A DNA stretch of 26,359 bases. It comes from an uncultured Oscillospiraceae bacterium (GTDB taxonomy: Bacteria > Bacillota_A > Clostridia > Oscillospirales > Oscillospiraceae). How positions within the stretch are numbered: position 1 is the first letter of the stretch; each line of letters opens with the position of its first letter. A program made the position numbers and the translations under genes. The notes beneath the pieces are model-generated. The model saw only the letters and a list, made by a program, of their open reading frames with translations. It was not told where the DNA came from and did no database searches. The stretch is from positions 1-26,359 of the forward strand of contig CAKTZK010000012.1 in the NCBI GenBank assembly GCA_934635515.1, read 5' to 3'. Shown piece by piece: positions 1 to 7,806 of this stretch.

Positions 1-298
1 GTACAAAGTCTGCGATGGCGGCAAAGGCCCCGCCGGAGGTGGAGAGCCGGCGCTGCTCCTCGTTTTCATTCCACACGGCGAACACCGTGGGGTCCGGCCG
101 CTGCTCCCGGTGCTTCAGAGCCGGGCAGATATGGGTGCAGTGTCCGCAGTGGACACAGGCATCCGTCACCTGGGGATAGAGAAACCCCTCCTTATCGGCA
201 ACCATTTTGATCGCGCCCCTTGGACAGCCGCTGGCGCAGGCGCTGCAGCCGGTGCAATGCTCTTTGGGCGCAAGATGGGCAGACGCGGTAGAGATCAT
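1..298 (-). CDS. Double 4Fe-4S protein, F420 hydrogenase/dehydrogenase beta-subunit-like, 5' part only
   Basis: The first 99 codons of a minus-strand gene that runs off the left edge. Two ferredoxin-type clusters are visible: Cys15, 18, 21, 25 (CTGCSACASGCP) and Cys48, 51, 54, 58 (CVHCGHCTHICP). They are followed by the segment LSTSGGAFAAIADFV, which resembles the serine/glycine motif after the ferredoxin domain in coenzyme F420 hydrogenase/dehydrogenase beta-subunit (FrhB/FpoF-like) proteins. In Clostridia such proteins often lie in polysaccharide gene clusters, but the neighbourhood is cut off, so its partner is unknown. Start choice: two in-frame ATGs lie at 304 and 298. The GGAGG at 306-310 is 1 nt from the first and 7 nt from the second, so I chose 298. 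Family is fairly sure; substrate cannot be told. Confidence 0.8.
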   Translation of the reverse strand, partial: MISTASAHLAPKEHCTGCSACASGCPRGAIKMVADKEGFLYPQVTDACVHCGHCTHICPALKHREQRPDPTVFAVWNENEEQRRLSTSGGAFAAIADFV

Positions 299-324
299 GG
301 CCATTCCTCCCAGCTTTTTTCTTC

Positions 325-353
325 ATTATATCACCAGAATCGGCGTAAAGCAA
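325..353 (-). promoter_or_regulatory. SigA-type promoter of the 4Fe-4S gene
   Basis: On the minus strand, TTGCTT (348-353) and a perfect TATAAT (325-330) are separated by 17 bp. They lie about 30 bp upstream of the chosen start. Confidence 0.7.
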
Positions 354-425
354 CAGCACCTTTTCCCATCAAATAGATGCAAGATTTTTCGTTGTCGGTA
401 TCCGGGAAAGAATTCTGCGGGAGAC

Positions 426-454
426 TTGCTATTTGCGGCGCAATCTGCTATACT
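426..454 (+). promoter_or_regulatory. SigA-type promoter of ruvCAB-glmM
   Basis: TTGCTA (426-431), a 17 bp spacer and TATACT (449-454), about 28 bp before the ruvC start. No SOS (LexA/DinR) box is apparent beside it. Confidence 0.65.
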
Positions 455-482
455 GATAGAACTTATTAGGTGGAGGTTTGCT

Positions 483-995
483 ATGCGTATTCTGGGCATC
501 GATCCGGGGGTAGCCATTGTGGGGTTTGGGCTTATCGAGTCCGACCGGGGTACCCAGCGGATGCTGCAATACGGCGCCATCACCACCCCGGCGGGGCAGC
601 CCCTGGCTGCCCGGCTCCTGCAGATCAGCCGGGATATGGAGGAGCTGATCGAAGCTTTTCAGCCTGATGAAATGTCTATTGAGGAGCTGTTCTTCTCCAA
701 AAATATCACCACAGGTATCGCCGTTGCCCACGCCCGTGGGGTCATTCTCTGCGCGGCGGAGAAGCGCCAACTGCCTATCTACGAATACACCCCCATGCAG
801 GTGAAGCAGGCAGTGGCAGGCTATGGTCTCGCCGATAAAAAGCAGGTAATGGATATGACCCGGCGGCTTTTGAAGCTGAAGGCCGTACCCCGGCCCGATG
901 ACGCCGCCGACGCCCTGGCCATCGCCCTGTGCCACGCCCGCAGCGCCACCAGTCTGCTGCGGCGCAGAGATCCGGGCGTGAAAGAAACCGTATAA
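483..995 (+). CDS. ruvC: Holliday junction resolvase RuvC
   Basis: Homodimeric endonuclease that cuts four-way DNA junctions symmetrically after RuvAB branch migration, the last step of recombinational repair. 170 aa, the usual length. The protein starts MRILGIDPGVAIVGFG with catalytic Asp7. The second acidic site is the EELFF segment (about residues 66-70), and the C-terminal acidic pair sits in PDDAADALAIALCH. Start: ATG 483 has GGAGG at 472-476; a longer in-frame extension to 207 exists but has no homology and crosses the promoter. ruvA begins 15 bp downstream, so this is the first gene of a ruvC-ruvA-ruvB-glmM operon. Having ruvC in the same operon as ruvAB is common in Clostridia but not in Bacillus, which lacks ruvC. 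Confidence 0.97.
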   Translation: MRILGIDPGVAIVGFGLIESDRGTQRMLQYGAITTPAGQPLAARLLQISRDMEELIEAFQPDEMSIEELFFSKNITTGIAVAHARGVILCAAEKRQLPIYEYTPMQVKQAVAGYGLADKKQVMDMTRRLLKLKAVPRPDDAADALAIALCHARSATSLLRRRDPGVKETV

Positions 996-1010
996 AAAGA
1001 GGAAGATCCT

Positions 1011-1604
1011 ATGTATTATTACGTAAACGGAACGGTGGCGGAGATCGGGCCCAACCTGGCAGTCATAGACTGCGGCGGGGTGGGCTACGCCTGCGCCACC
1101 ACCAACTATACCCTGGCCCAGCTGAAAAAAGGGGAGAAGGCCAAGCTCTACACCTATCTCCATGTGCGGGAGGAGATCTTCGACCTGTACGGCTTTTCCT
1201 CCCAGGCGGAGCTGAGCAGCTTCAAGATGCTGCTGGGGGTCTCCGGCGTGGGGCCCAAGGCGGCGCTGGCCATTCTGTCCTCGGGAACGCCGGACCAGCT
1301 GGCTTTAAGCATCGTCACCGGGGATGAAAAGGCTCTTACGGGCGTACCCGGCATTGGCAAGAAGATCGCCCAGCGTATTATTCTGGAGCTGAAGGACAAG
1401 CTGGCCAAGGAGCAGGGCGGGTTTGATGTCCGGGTGGGCACCCTGTCGCCGGTCCCCGCCGGGGGTAAGAGCCAGGAGGCTGCCTCGGCCCTGGCGGTAC
1501 TGGGGTATTCGTCCCAGGAGATTTCCGCCGCCCTCAAGGGCGTGGACGCGGCGCTGCCGGTGGAGGAAATGATCCGCCTCGCCCTGAAAAAGATGGTCCG
1601 CTGA
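1011..1604 (+). CDS. ruvA: Holliday junction branch migration protein RuvA
   Basis: DNA-binding subunit of the RuvAB branch migration motor; tetramers clamp the four-way junction in its open-square form. 197 aa. An N-terminal OB-fold begins MYYYVNGTVAEIGPNLAVID. Central helix-hairpin-helix motifs follow, seen as VSGVGPKAALAIL (about residues 78-90) and VPGIGKKIAQRIILEL (about 113-128). A flexible linker with Pro/Gly comes next, then the C-terminal domain (AASALAVLGYSSQEI) that contacts RuvB. Start ATG 1011 has an AGAGGAAG ribosome site just upstream. It is followed by ruvB after 27 bp in the same operon. Confidence 0.97.
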   Translation: MYYYVNGTVAEIGPNLAVIDCGGVGYACATTNYTLAQLKKGEKAKLYTYLHVREEIFDLYGFSSQAELSSFKMLLGVSGVGPKAALAILSSGTPDQLALSIVTGDEKALTGVPGIGKKIAQRIILELKDKLAKEQGGFDVRVGTLSPVPAGGKSQEAASALAVLGYSSQEISAALKGVDAALPVEEMIRLALKKMVR

Positions 1605-1631
1605 GCTGCAGACTTAAAAGGAGAATGAAGC

Positions 1632-2672
1632 GTGAGTATTGATTTCGGCAACGATATATTTGACGATTCCCTGGTGTCCACCACCTTTCAGCCGGAGGAC
1701 AGCGGAGAGCTTTCCCTGCGCCCCCACACGCTGCAGGAGTATATCGGCCAGAGCAAGGCCAAGGAGAATCTTTCTATTTTTATTGAGGCGGCCCGCCGCC
1801 GCACAGAGTCGCTGGACCACGTGCTGCTCCACGGCCCTCCGGGCCTGGGCAAGACCACTCTGGCCGGCATCATCGCCGCGGAGATGGGCGTGAATATCCG
1901 CATCACCTCGGGCCCGGCCATTGAAAAGCCCGGCGACCTGGCGGCTCTGCTGACCAATCTGCAGGAAAACGACATCCTGTTTGTAGACGAAATCCACCGG
2001 CTGAACCGCTCCGTGGAGGAGATCCTTTACCCCGCCATGGAGGACTACGCCATCGACATCATCATCGGCAAGGGGCCGTCAGCCAACTCCATTCGGCTGG
2101 ACCTGCCCCATTTTACCCTCATCGGCGCCACCACCCGGGCTGGGCAGCTGTCCGCACCCTTGCGGGACCGCTTCGGCGTTACACTGCGGCTGGAGCTGTA
2201 CTCCCCGGAGGAGCTTGCCCAGATCGTCACCCGCAGCGCGGGTATTTTACGGGTGCCCATTGAGCCCTCCGGGGCCATGGAGATCGCCCGGCGCTCCCGG
2301 GGCACGCCCCGTATCGCCAACCGGATGCTCCGCCGCGTGCGGGACTTTGCTGAAGTAAAGGCGGACGGCGTCATCACCGACTCGGTGGCGGATCAGGCGC
2401 TGCAGGCGCTGGAGATCGACCACTTGGGCCTGGACCCGGTGGACCGGCGGATGCTCCGGGCCATCATCGAAAACTACGGCGGCGGCCCGGTGGGACTGGA
2501 GACCCTGGCGGCCACCATCGGAGAGGAGTCCGTCACCCTGGAGGATGTATACGAGCCATACCTGATGCAGCTGGGTTTCCTGACCCGGACGCCTCGGGGC
2601 CGCTGCGTTACCAAAAAGGCATACGACCACCTGCATCTGGCTTATCTGGGCCAGGAGCAGCTTTCACTATAA
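1632..2672 (+). CDS. ruvB: Holliday junction branch migration ATPase RuvB
   Basis: AAA+ hexameric DNA translocase that drives branch migration with RuvA. 346 aa. Visible motifs: Walker [10 protein letters not shown] (about residues 69-77), Walker [11 protein letters not shown] (about 116-125), sensor 1 IGATTRAG (about 165-172) and the arginine-finger segment [10 protein letters not shown]-terminal winged helix ends in [19 protein letters not shown]. The start is GTG 1632: the nearby ATG at 1625 is out of frame and stops within six codons, and GTG is preceded by AAAGGAGA at a good distance. glmM follows after about 22 bp, so it probably shares the transcript. Confidence 0.97.
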   Translation: MSIDFGNDIFDDSLVSTTFQPEDSGELSLRPHTLQEYIGQSKAKENLSIFIEAARRRTESLDHVLLHGPPGLGKTTLAGIIAAEMGVNIRITSGPAIEKPGDLAALLTNLQENDILFVDEIHRLNRSVEEILYPAMEDYAIDIIIGKGPSANSIRLDLPHFTLIGATTRAGQLSAPLRDRFGVTLRLELYSPEELAQIVTRSAGILRVPIEPSGAMEIARRSRGTPRIANRMLRRVRDFAEVKADGVITDSVADQALQALEIDHLGLDPVDRRMLRAIIENYGGGPVGLETLAATIGEESVTLEDVYEPYLMQLGFLTRTPRGRCVTKKAYDHLHLAYLGQEQLSL

Positions 2673-2694
2673 GAATTTTGGAGGAATGATTGAA

Positions 2695-4044
2695 ATGGGT
2701 AAACTTTTCGGCACCGATGGTATTCGCGGTGTAGTAGGGGAGACGCTTACGGCGGAGCTGGCCTACCGTGTGGGCCAGGCCATCACCATTGTTTTAACGG
2801 AGCAAAAGGGCAGCGCCCCCACCATCAGCATCGGCAAGGATACGCGCATCTCCTCGGATATGCTGGAGTCTGCGCTGATGGCCGGCATCTGCTCTATGGG
2901 CGGCAGCGTGATGCCTTTTGGCACCATCCCCACCCCGGCGGTGGCTTTTCTGACGGTGCAGGAGGAGGCGGACGCGGGCATCGTTATCTCCGCCTCCCAC
3001 AATCCCTACGAGCACAACGGCATCAAGGTCTTCGGCGGCCAGGGCTACAAGCTCTCCGACGAGATGGAGGAGAAGGTGGAGAAGATCGTTCTCTCCGGAG
3101 AAACGCTGCCCGTCAAGACCCACGATCAGATCGGCATGCGCCTGCACGGCATGCGCCAAATGAAGTCGGATTATATTGACCATCTGCTCTCCACCGTGGA
3201 CTGCGATATGCGCGGTCTGCGGGTACTGGTGGACTGCGCCAACGGCGCAGCCTCCGCCACGGCGCCGGACCTGTTCGGCAAGCTGCCTCTGCATGCGGAT
3301 TTCATCTTCGATAAGCCCGACGGCATCAACATCAATAACGGCTGCGGCTCCACCCACATGGAGACCCTGTGCCAGGGCGTGGTAGCAGGGAAGTATGACC
3401 TGGGCATCGCTTTTGACGGCGACGCTGACCGCTGCCTGCTGGTGGACGAAAAGGGCAATATCATCGACGGCGATAAGGTGCTGGCCGTTTGCGGCAAGTC
3501 CATGCGCAAGCGGGGCATCCTCAACGGCGATGCCATCGTGGCAACGGTCATGTCCAACCTGGGCCTGCATGAGTTCTGCCGCAAGGGGGACTATCTGCTG
3601 GTCTGCACCGACGTGGGTGACCGCCATGTGCTGGAGAAGATGATCGAGTGCGGCTATATGATCGGCGGCGAGCAGTCGGGCCACACCATTTTCCGGGAGT
3701 TTGCCACCACCGGCGACGGCGAGCTGACGGCCCTGCAGTTCATCCAGGCCTACTGCGAGGCGGGTGTCCCGGCCTCGGAGCTGGTGTCCTGCTGCGCACA
3801 GTATCCCCAGGAACTGATCAATGTGCCTGTGTCCGCCGTAGGCGGGGCCAAGGAGCGCATCATGGCTGATGAGCGTCTGTGGGAGCAGGTGCGCAGGCAG
3901 GAGGAGTCGCTCCATGGTGAGGGCCGCATTTTGGTGCGTCCTTCTGGCACGGAGGCGCTGATCCGTGTGATGGTGGAGGCGAAAACCGTCGAGACAGCTC
4001 ATACCGTGGCGCAGACTTTGGCTGATTTCATAAAAACCCTGTAA
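2695..4044 (+). CDS. glmM: Phosphoglucosamine mutase GlmM
   Basis: Interconverts glucosamine-6-phosphate and glucosamine-1-phosphate, feeding UDP-GlcNAc for peptidoglycan. 449 aa, standard for the alpha-D-phosphohexomutase family. Motifs: N-terminal MGKLFGTDGIRG; catalytic phosphoserine loop SASHNPYEHNGIK (about residues 100-112); Mg2+ loop DGDADR (about 240-245); sugar-binding GGEQSGH (about 323-329); and phosphate-binding RPSGTEALIRVMVEA near the C-terminus. Start: ATGs at 2686 and 2695 are in frame. GGAGG at 2680-2684 is 1 nt from the first and 10 nt from the second, and family members begin at MGKLFGTDG, so 2695 is preferred. No clear hairpin terminator is seen before the sigH promoter. 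Confidence 0.97.
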   Translation: MGKLFGTDGIRGVVGETLTAELAYRVGQAITIVLTEQKGSAPTISIGKDTRISSDMLESALMAGICSMGGSVMPFGTIPTPAVAFLTVQEEADAGIVISASHNPYEHNGIKVFGGQGYKLSDEMEEKVEKIVLSGETLPVKTHDQIGMRLHGMRQMKSDYIDHLLSTVDCDMRGLRVLVDCANGAASATAPDLFGKLPLHADFIFDKPDGININNGCGSTHMETLCQGVVAGKYDLGIAFDGDADRCLLVDEKGNIIDGDKVLAVCGKSMRKRGILNGDAIVATVMSNLGLHEFCRKGDYLLVCTDVGDRHVLEKMIECGYMIGGEQSGHTIFREFATTGDGELTALQFIQAYCEAGVPASELVSCCAQYPQELINVPVSAVGGAKERIMADERLWEQVRRQEESLHGEGRILVRPSGTEALIRVMVEAKTVETAHTVAQTLADFIKTL

Positions 4045-4080
4045 GATTTTACATAGTATTAACAAAATTTTGCAAATTGC

Positions 4081-4110
4081 TTGACAACTAATTCATGGAA
4101 AAGGTATAAT
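4081..4110 (+). promoter_or_regulatory. Consensus SigA promoter of the SigH-like gene
   Basis: Perfect TTGACA (4081-4086) and perfect TATAAT (4105-4110) with an 18 bp spacer. The predicted transcription start (about 4116-4117) coincides with the ATG of the next gene, so the mRNA may have almost no leader. Confidence 0.8.
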
Positions 4111-4115
4111 GAGGA

Positions 4116-4739
4116 ATGGATGGATATGTGCAAAGGCAGTACGACCAACTGCAGCAGCTCTCCGATGAGAGCCTGTGCCTGGCTCTGCAAAACGGAAACG
4201 CCGTCGCAGAGGAGATCTTGGCCTGCCGTTACCACAAATTGGTTCGCAGCTGCGCGCATCCCTTTTTCCTGGCGGGAGGCGACAGTGAAGATCTGCTGCA
4301 GGAGGGCATGCTTGGGCTTATAAAGGCCATGCGCGAATTCCGGTCGGATCGGGAGGCCAGCTTCCAGACCTTTGCGGAGGTCTGCATCCGCCGGCGGTTA
4401 TATTCGGTGATTCGCTCGTCCCTTGCCGGCAAACATAGTCCGCTCAATGAATCCGTACCCCTGAATGCATTTTTGCTTGACGCGCAGCCACAGTACAGTC
4501 TGCTGGATCCGGAGGATCTGCTTATCGACCGTGAAAAGGCTGCGGCACTGCTGAATCGAGTTCGCAGTCAGCTTTCCGACCTGGAGATCCGTGTCCTGGA
4601 CCTGTATCTGGACGGCTGCAGCTGCGGCGAGATAGCAGCCATGGTGGGTAAGCCCTATAAATCCGTGGACAATGCCGTTCAGCGTATCCGCCGCAAAGTA
4701 GCGCGGCAAATTTCTTCCGGCGATATCAGCAATGGCTGA
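4116..4739 (+). CDS. sigH: RNA polymerase sigma factor, SigH (Spo0H)-like
   Basis: Sigma-70 family factor, 207 aa, closest in pattern to SigH, which directs transition-state and early sporulation genes in Firmicutes. Region 2 contains DLLQEGMLGLIKAMREFR (about residues 59-76) and SFQTFAEVCIRRRLYSVI (about 82-99). The following KHSPLNESVPLN corresponds to the SigH linker. Region 4 contains LSDLEIRVLDLYLDGCS and SVDNAVQRIRRKVARQI, strongly SigH-like. The ATG at 4116 is the first in-frame start, but GAGG at 4111-4114 is only 1 nt upstream and the promoter -10 ends 5 bp before it. GTG 4128 is an alternative start. A zinc-ribbon gene follows 33 bp downstream without a terminator. Family is sure; SigH identity is likely. 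Confidence 0.88.
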   Translation: MDGYVQRQYDQLQQLSDESLCLALQNGNAVAEEILACRYHKLVRSCAHPFFLAGGDSEDLLQEGMLGLIKAMREFRSDREASFQTFAEVCIRRRLYSVIRSSLAGKHSPLNESVPLNAFLLDAQPQYSLLDPEDLLIDREKAAALLNRVRSQLSDLEIRVLDLYLDGCSCGEIAAMVGKPYKSVDNAVQRIRRKVARQISSGDISNG

Positions 4740-4772
4740 GCGCAATATATTTCTCAAAGAGAGGGTAAAATC

Positions 4773-5051
4773 ATGTACGAAGATAAGACTTTAGTGTGCA
4801 AAGAATGTGGCAAGGAGTTCGTTTTCACTGCCGGTGAGCAGGAGTTTTATGCGGAGAGAGGCTTCCAGAATGAGCCCCAGCGCTGCAAGGCCTGCCGTGA
4901 TGCCCGCAAGAACGCCGCCCGTGGTCCCCGGGAGTACTTCACCGCTACCTGCGCTGCCTGCGGCGGCGAGGCCAAGGTGCCCTTCGAGCCCAAGAGCGAC
5001 CGTCCTGTTTACTGCAGCGACTGCTTCGCCAAGATGAGAGAGAACGGCTGA
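4773..5051 (+). CDS. Small zinc-ribbon protein with CxxC-x17-CxxC domain
   Basis: 92 aa with four CxxC pairs forming two probable zinc sites. The N-terminal half (CKEC about residue 9, CKAC about 38, flanking FTAGEQEFYAERGFQNEPQRC) matches the 'probable zinc-ribbon' family (zf-trcl type). The C-terminal half has CAAC, exactly 17 residues, then CSDC, which fits the CxxC-x17-CxxC domain. Such proteins are common in Clostridia and have no established function; nucleic-acid or protein binding is a guess. It has a ribosome site (AGAGAGGG) and follows sigH by 33 bp, ending at a strong terminator, so it is probably co-transcribed with the sigma factor. No membrane segment or signal is seen. Confidence 0.85.
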   Translation: MYEDKTLVCKECGKEFVFTAGEQEFYAERGFQNEPQRCKACRDARKNAARGPREYFTATCAACGGEAKVPFEPKSDRPVYCSDCFAKMRENG

Positions 5052-5075
5052 TTCTTTGCTTGTATAAATATGCTG

Positions 5076-5108
5076 ACCGGCGCAGGTTTTCTGCGCCGGT
5101 TTTCTTTT
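5076..5108 (+). terminator. Rho-independent terminator of sigH/zinc-ribbon unit
   Basis: A 10 bp perfect GC-rich stem (ACCGGCGCAG at 5076-5085, CTGCGCCGGT at 5091-5100) with a 5-nt loop is followed by TTTCTTTT. Confidence 0.9.
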
Positions 5109-5131
5109 GAGGCAAAAGAAAAAAATTTCTG

Positions 5132-5160
5132 TTGAAAACAGGAATAAATCGGGTTATAAT
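5132..5160 (+). promoter_or_regulatory. SigA-type promoter of DUF1858 gene
   Basis: TTGAAA (5132-5137), 17 bp spacer, perfect TATAAT (5155-5160), inside a short AT-rich island and 34 bp before the start codon. Confidence 0.8.
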
Positions 5161-5194
5161 ATATAAACCAAAGTATGTATGGAGGTTATAGACC

Positions 5195-5395
5195 ATGATT
5201 GAAATTACAAAAGACACCATTATCGGTGATATTCTGGACGTTGCACCCCAGACGGCTCCCATCTTCCTGTCCATCGGCATGCACTGCCTGGGCTGCCCCT
5301 CTTCCCGCGGCGAGACCGTAGAGGAGGCCTGCATGGTCCATGGCGTGGATTGCGAGAAGCTGCTGGCCCTGGTGAACGAAGAAGCCAACAAGTAA
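5195..5395 (+). CDS. DUF1858 (hybrid-cluster-protein-associated redox) domain protein
   Basis: 66 aa, MIEITKDTIIGDILDV followed by FLSIGMHCLGCPSSRGETVEEAC. This is the DUF1858 pattern: a small helical protein with a CxxC pair (here CLGC, about residues 29-32). The family is often found fused to or beside hybrid-cluster proteins and other redox enzymes, and a disulfide-exchange or metal role has been proposed but not shown. It has its own strong promoter, an ideal GGAGG (5181-5185, 9 nt before ATG) and a following hairpin, so it appears to be a highly expressed, mostly single-gene unit. A third cysteine follows the CxxC within about 15 residues and a fourth in the HGVDCEKL segment. Confidence 0.88.
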   Translation: MIEITKDTIIGDILDVAPQTAPIFLSIGMHCLGCPSSRGETVEEACMVHGVDCEKLLALVNEEANK

Positions 5396-5406
5396 GCAAA
5401 AAAACG

Positions 5407-5448
5407 GCAAGCGCATACGGCTTTGACCGTATGCGCTTGCGTTTGTCT
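5407..5448 (+). terminator. Hairpin after DUF1858 gene (terminator or attenuator)
   Basis: Perfect 14 bp stem (5407-5420 and 5427-5440) with a 6-nt loop. The tail is only GTTTGTCT, so termination may be partial. The run of seven A upstream could serve termination on the other strand. The trmK operon starts 22 bp later with no promoter of its own that I can see. Confidence 0.75.
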
Positions 5449-5462
5449 ATATGAGGTGAAAC

Positions 5463-6155
5463 ATGATGGAACAGCTGCATTTGCAGCCGCGCTTGCAGCT
5501 TTTGGCTGACCTGGTGCCCCGGGGCGCAAAACTGGCGGATATCGGGACCGACCATGGCTATCTGCCGGTCTATCTGCTGCAAAGGGGACACATCGCATCC
5601 GCTATTGCCGCCGACATCGGGCCTGCCCCCCTGGAGCATGCCAGGCGCACGGCAGAGCAGTACGGCGTGGTGACCGGCCTGAGCTTTCTCTGCAGCGACG
5701 GGCTTCGGGGCATCGGCCCGGAGGATGCGGACACGGTGGTCATTGCCGGCATGGGCGGTGAGACCATCATCCATATACTGTCCCACGCGCCCTGGACCAA
5801 GGACGGCGCGCTTCTGCTGCTCCAGCCCATGACCAAGCAGGAGGACCTGCGCCGCTGGCTCAATGAAAACGGCTACGCCCAGAGCGCCGAGCGGCTGGTG
5901 CGGGACAAGGACTATCTGTACCCCGTATTCACGGTATTCGGCGGAGAGCAGCCGCCTCTGTCTGTGGGCGAGATTTACGGGGGCCTGGACATTGAGGTCG
6001 ATCCGCTGGCAAAGGAATACCTGGCGCAGCGCATCCGCCGCCTGGAGCAGGCTCAGGCCGGGCTGCGGAAAAGCGGCAGCGGCGAAAACCGGATGCGGGC
6101 CGACTCGCTGGAAAAAATCAAACAAGCCTTGACAGAGAGGAGAGCGCAGCTATGA
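5463..6155 (+). CDS. trmK: tRNA (adenine(22)-N1)-methyltransferase TrmK
   Basis: SAM-dependent Rossmann-fold methyltransferase that makes m1A22 in tRNA. 230 aa, the usual length. The SAM-binding loop is ADIGTDHGYLPVYLL (about residues 25-39), followed by AADIGPAPLEHAR, CSDGL and the family signature VIAGMGGETI (about 97-106). The C-terminal third is helical, matching the TrmK coiled-coil tail. ATG 5463 and ATG 5466 are both in frame; GAGGTG at 5453-5458 is 4 and 7 nt away, so the second is equally possible. The stop overlaps the Nif3-family start by 4 nt (ATGA). The trmK/nif3 pair is conserved in Firmicutes, which supports the call. Confidence 0.93.
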   Translation: MMEQLHLQPRLQLLADLVPRGAKLADIGTDHGYLPVYLLQRGHIASAIAADIGPAPLEHARRTAEQYGVVTGLSFLCSDGLRGIGPEDADTVVIAGMGGETIIHILSHAPWTKDGALLLLQPMTKQEDLRRWLNENGYAQSAERLVRDKDYLYPVFTVFGGEQPPLSVGEIYGGLDIEVDPLAKEYLAQRIRRLEQAQAGLRKSGSGENRMRADSLEKIKQALTERRAQL

Positions 6156-6928
6156 TCACCGTTGGAGAAGTGGAAAAATATCTTTATAACTGGGCTCCGG
6201 CCGATCTGGCGGCGGACTGGGACAATGTGGGGCTGCTTGTGGGCGACCCGGACCGGGAGGTAAAAAAGATCCTCACGACGCTGGACATCACCGAGTCGGT
6301 GGTGGAGGAGGCCGTGCAGACCGGGGCCGACCTGATCGTATCCCATCACCCGGTGATGAACTGCGCCTGGCACCCGGTGCAGACCCTGCGCGCCGACGAC
6401 CGCCAGGGCCGCATCCTTACGAGACTGGTGGAAAATCATATTTCCGCTATATGCATGCATACCAATTTGGACGCGGCAGAGGGCGGCGTCAACGATGTTT
6501 TGGCCGAAAAGCTGGGCCTTTTGGACACCCAGCCCCTTACGGAAGAAAAAATTGGCCGGGTAGGCACATTAAAATGTGAAATACCCCTTGTGGACTTCAC
6601 CCGGTTTGTGGTAAAATCATTAGGATGCAATGGATTGCGCTATACCGACTGCGGCAAGCCTGTCCGCCGGGTAGCGGTGGGCGGCGGCGCCTGCGGCGAC
6701 TATATCGCGCAGGCTATTGCATTGGGCTGCGACACTTTTGTGACCTCCGATCTTCGCTATCACGACTTTCTGGACACAAAAGAGCTGAACCTCGTCGACG
6801 CCGGGCATTTTCCTACGGAGCAGGTCATTGTTCCCGAGCTGTGTCGGCGGCTGCAGGCGGCATTTTCCGCAGTTTCCGTTTCCACTTCGATCTCGCATAA
6901 AAGCGAGGTCATCCAATACTGCATTTGA
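6152..6928 (+). CDS. Nif3-like dinuclear metal centre protein (YqfO family)
   Basis: 258 aa member of the Nif3/YqfO ('GTP cyclohydrolase 1 type 2'-named) family, which forms toroidal hexamers with a two-metal site per subunit; the cellular role is not settled. Metal-ligand segments are visible: SHHPVMN (about residues 64-70), HTNLDAAEGGVNDVLAEKL (about 107-125) and DAGHFPTEQ near residue 220. It lacks the roughly 100-residue PII-like insert found in the longer YqfO proteins (about 370 aa), so it is the short form. Start ATG 6152 overlaps the trmK stop. yebC follows 13 bp later, giving a three-gene unit. Confidence 0.92.
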   Translation: MITVGEVEKYLYNWAPADLAADWDNVGLLVGDPDREVKKILTTLDITESVVEEAVQTGADLIVSHHPVMNCAWHPVQTLRADDRQGRILTRLVENHISAICMHTNLDAAEGGVNDVLAEKLGLLDTQPLTEEKIGRVGTLKCEIPLVDFTRFVVKSLGCNGLRYTDCGKPVRRVAVGGGACGDYIAQAIALGCDTFVTSDLRYHDFLDTKELNLVDAGHFPTEQVIVPELCRRLQAAFSAVSVSTSISHKSEVIQYCI

Positions 6929-6941
6929 AGGAGAGTAAACT

Positions 6942-7676
6942 ATGTCAGGACATTCCAAGTGGCACAATATTCAAAAAACCAAGGGCGCAGCTGACGCCAA
7001 GCGCAGCGCCGCCTTTACTAAGATCGCCAAGGAGATCATTGTGGCGGTGAAGCAGGGTGGCAGCGGCGATCCCGCCAATAACTCCCGCCTGGCCACCGTT
7101 ATTGCCAAGGCCAAGGCCGCCAATATGCCCAATGATAACATTAAGCGCACCATCGACAAGGCCCTGGGCGCAGGCAACACCGATAACTACGAGTCCGTTA
7201 CTTACGAGGGCTATGGTCCCTGCGGCGTGGCCGTCATTGTGGAGGCCCTCACCGACAACCGCCAGCGCACTGCTCCGGAAATCCGCCACTATTTTGATAA
7301 GTTCGGCAAGGGCATGGGCGCGCAGGGCTGCGTTAGCTGGAGCTTTGACCGCAAGGGCGTCATCGTCATCAGCAATGAAGATGAGGAGCTGGACGAGGAT
7401 ACCGTGATGATGGACGCTTTGGACTCCGGCGCAGAGGATTTCTCCGCCGATGGCCCTGTCTTTGAAATTACCACGGACCCCGACGCCTTCAACGATGTGG
7501 TAGCGGCGCTGGAGAAGAAGGGCTATACTTTCGAGAGCGCCGAGCTTGAGATGGTCCCCCAGAACTATGTCACCATGACCGGTGAGGACGATGTAAAGAA
7601 CATGGAAAAGCTGCTGGATATGCTGGATGACAACGAGGATGTCCAGAATGTGTGGCACAACTGGCAGCAGGACTGA
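6942..7676 (+). CDS. YebC/PmpR family protein (TACO1-like)
   Basis: 244 aa. It begins MSGHSKWHNIQKTKGAADAK, the diagnostic start of the YebC/PmpR family, and continues with FTKIAKEI, GYGPCGVAVIVEALTDN (about residues 86-102) and WSFDRKGVIVI. Family members were first described as DNA-binding regulators; recent work on YebC2/TACO1 proteins supports a translation role at proline stretches. Which applies here cannot be decided from sequence alone. A ribosome site GGAGAG lies 10 nt before ATG. It is the last gene of the trmK-nif3-yebC unit and is followed by three hairpins, the last a clear terminator. Confidence 0.95.
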   Translation: MSGHSKWHNIQKTKGAADAKRSAAFTKIAKEIIVAVKQGGSGDPANNSRLATVIAKAKAANMPNDNIKRTIDKALGAGNTDNYESVTYEGYGPCGVAVIVEALTDNRQRTAPEIRHYFDKFGKGMGAQGCVSWSFDRKGVIVISNEDEELDEDTVMMDALDSGAEDFSADGPVFEITTDPDAFNDVVAALEKKGYTFESAELEMVPQNYVTMTGEDDVKNMEKLLDMLDDNEDVQNVWHNWQQD

Positions 7677-7717
7677 TTTTTAGCTGATCTTGCGCCCCAT
7701 CCGGGCTGCCAGTGTGG

Positions 7718-7744
7718 AATTTGTCCGTCACAGACGGACAAATT
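7718..7744. repeat. Perfect 11 bp inverted repeat
   Basis: AATTTGTCCGT (7718-7728), loop CACAG, then its exact complement (7734-7744). No T-run follows, so this is not a terminator by itself. First of three hairpins between yebC and spoIVA. Confidence 0.75.
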
Positions 7745-7770
7745 ATGCGCGCAGCAGACCGCAAACCTTT

Positions 7771-7800
7771 TGTCGGAAAAACCCGGAGGGTTTTTCGACA
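7771..7800. repeat. Inverted repeat, second hairpin before spoIVA
   Basis: TGTCG-g-AAAAACCC (7771-7783) pairs with GGGTTTTTCGACA (7788-7800) across a bulged G and a loop of about four bases. The right arm contains TTCGACA, which equals a Spo0A box on the opposite strand, but this is more simply explained by the hairpin. Confidence 0.65.
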
Positions 7801-7806
7801 GTCTCA

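Noticed and set aside
2794..4065. A 423-codon minus-strand frame opposite glmM
   Set aside because: Low-complexity His/Leu/Ala-rich product typical of antisense shadow in GC-rich genes; glmM has every expected motif.
7794..7800. A perfect Spo0A-box sequence before spoIVA
   Set aside because: It is one arm of a hairpin, and spoIVA is known as a SigE target; a chance match is the simpler reading.
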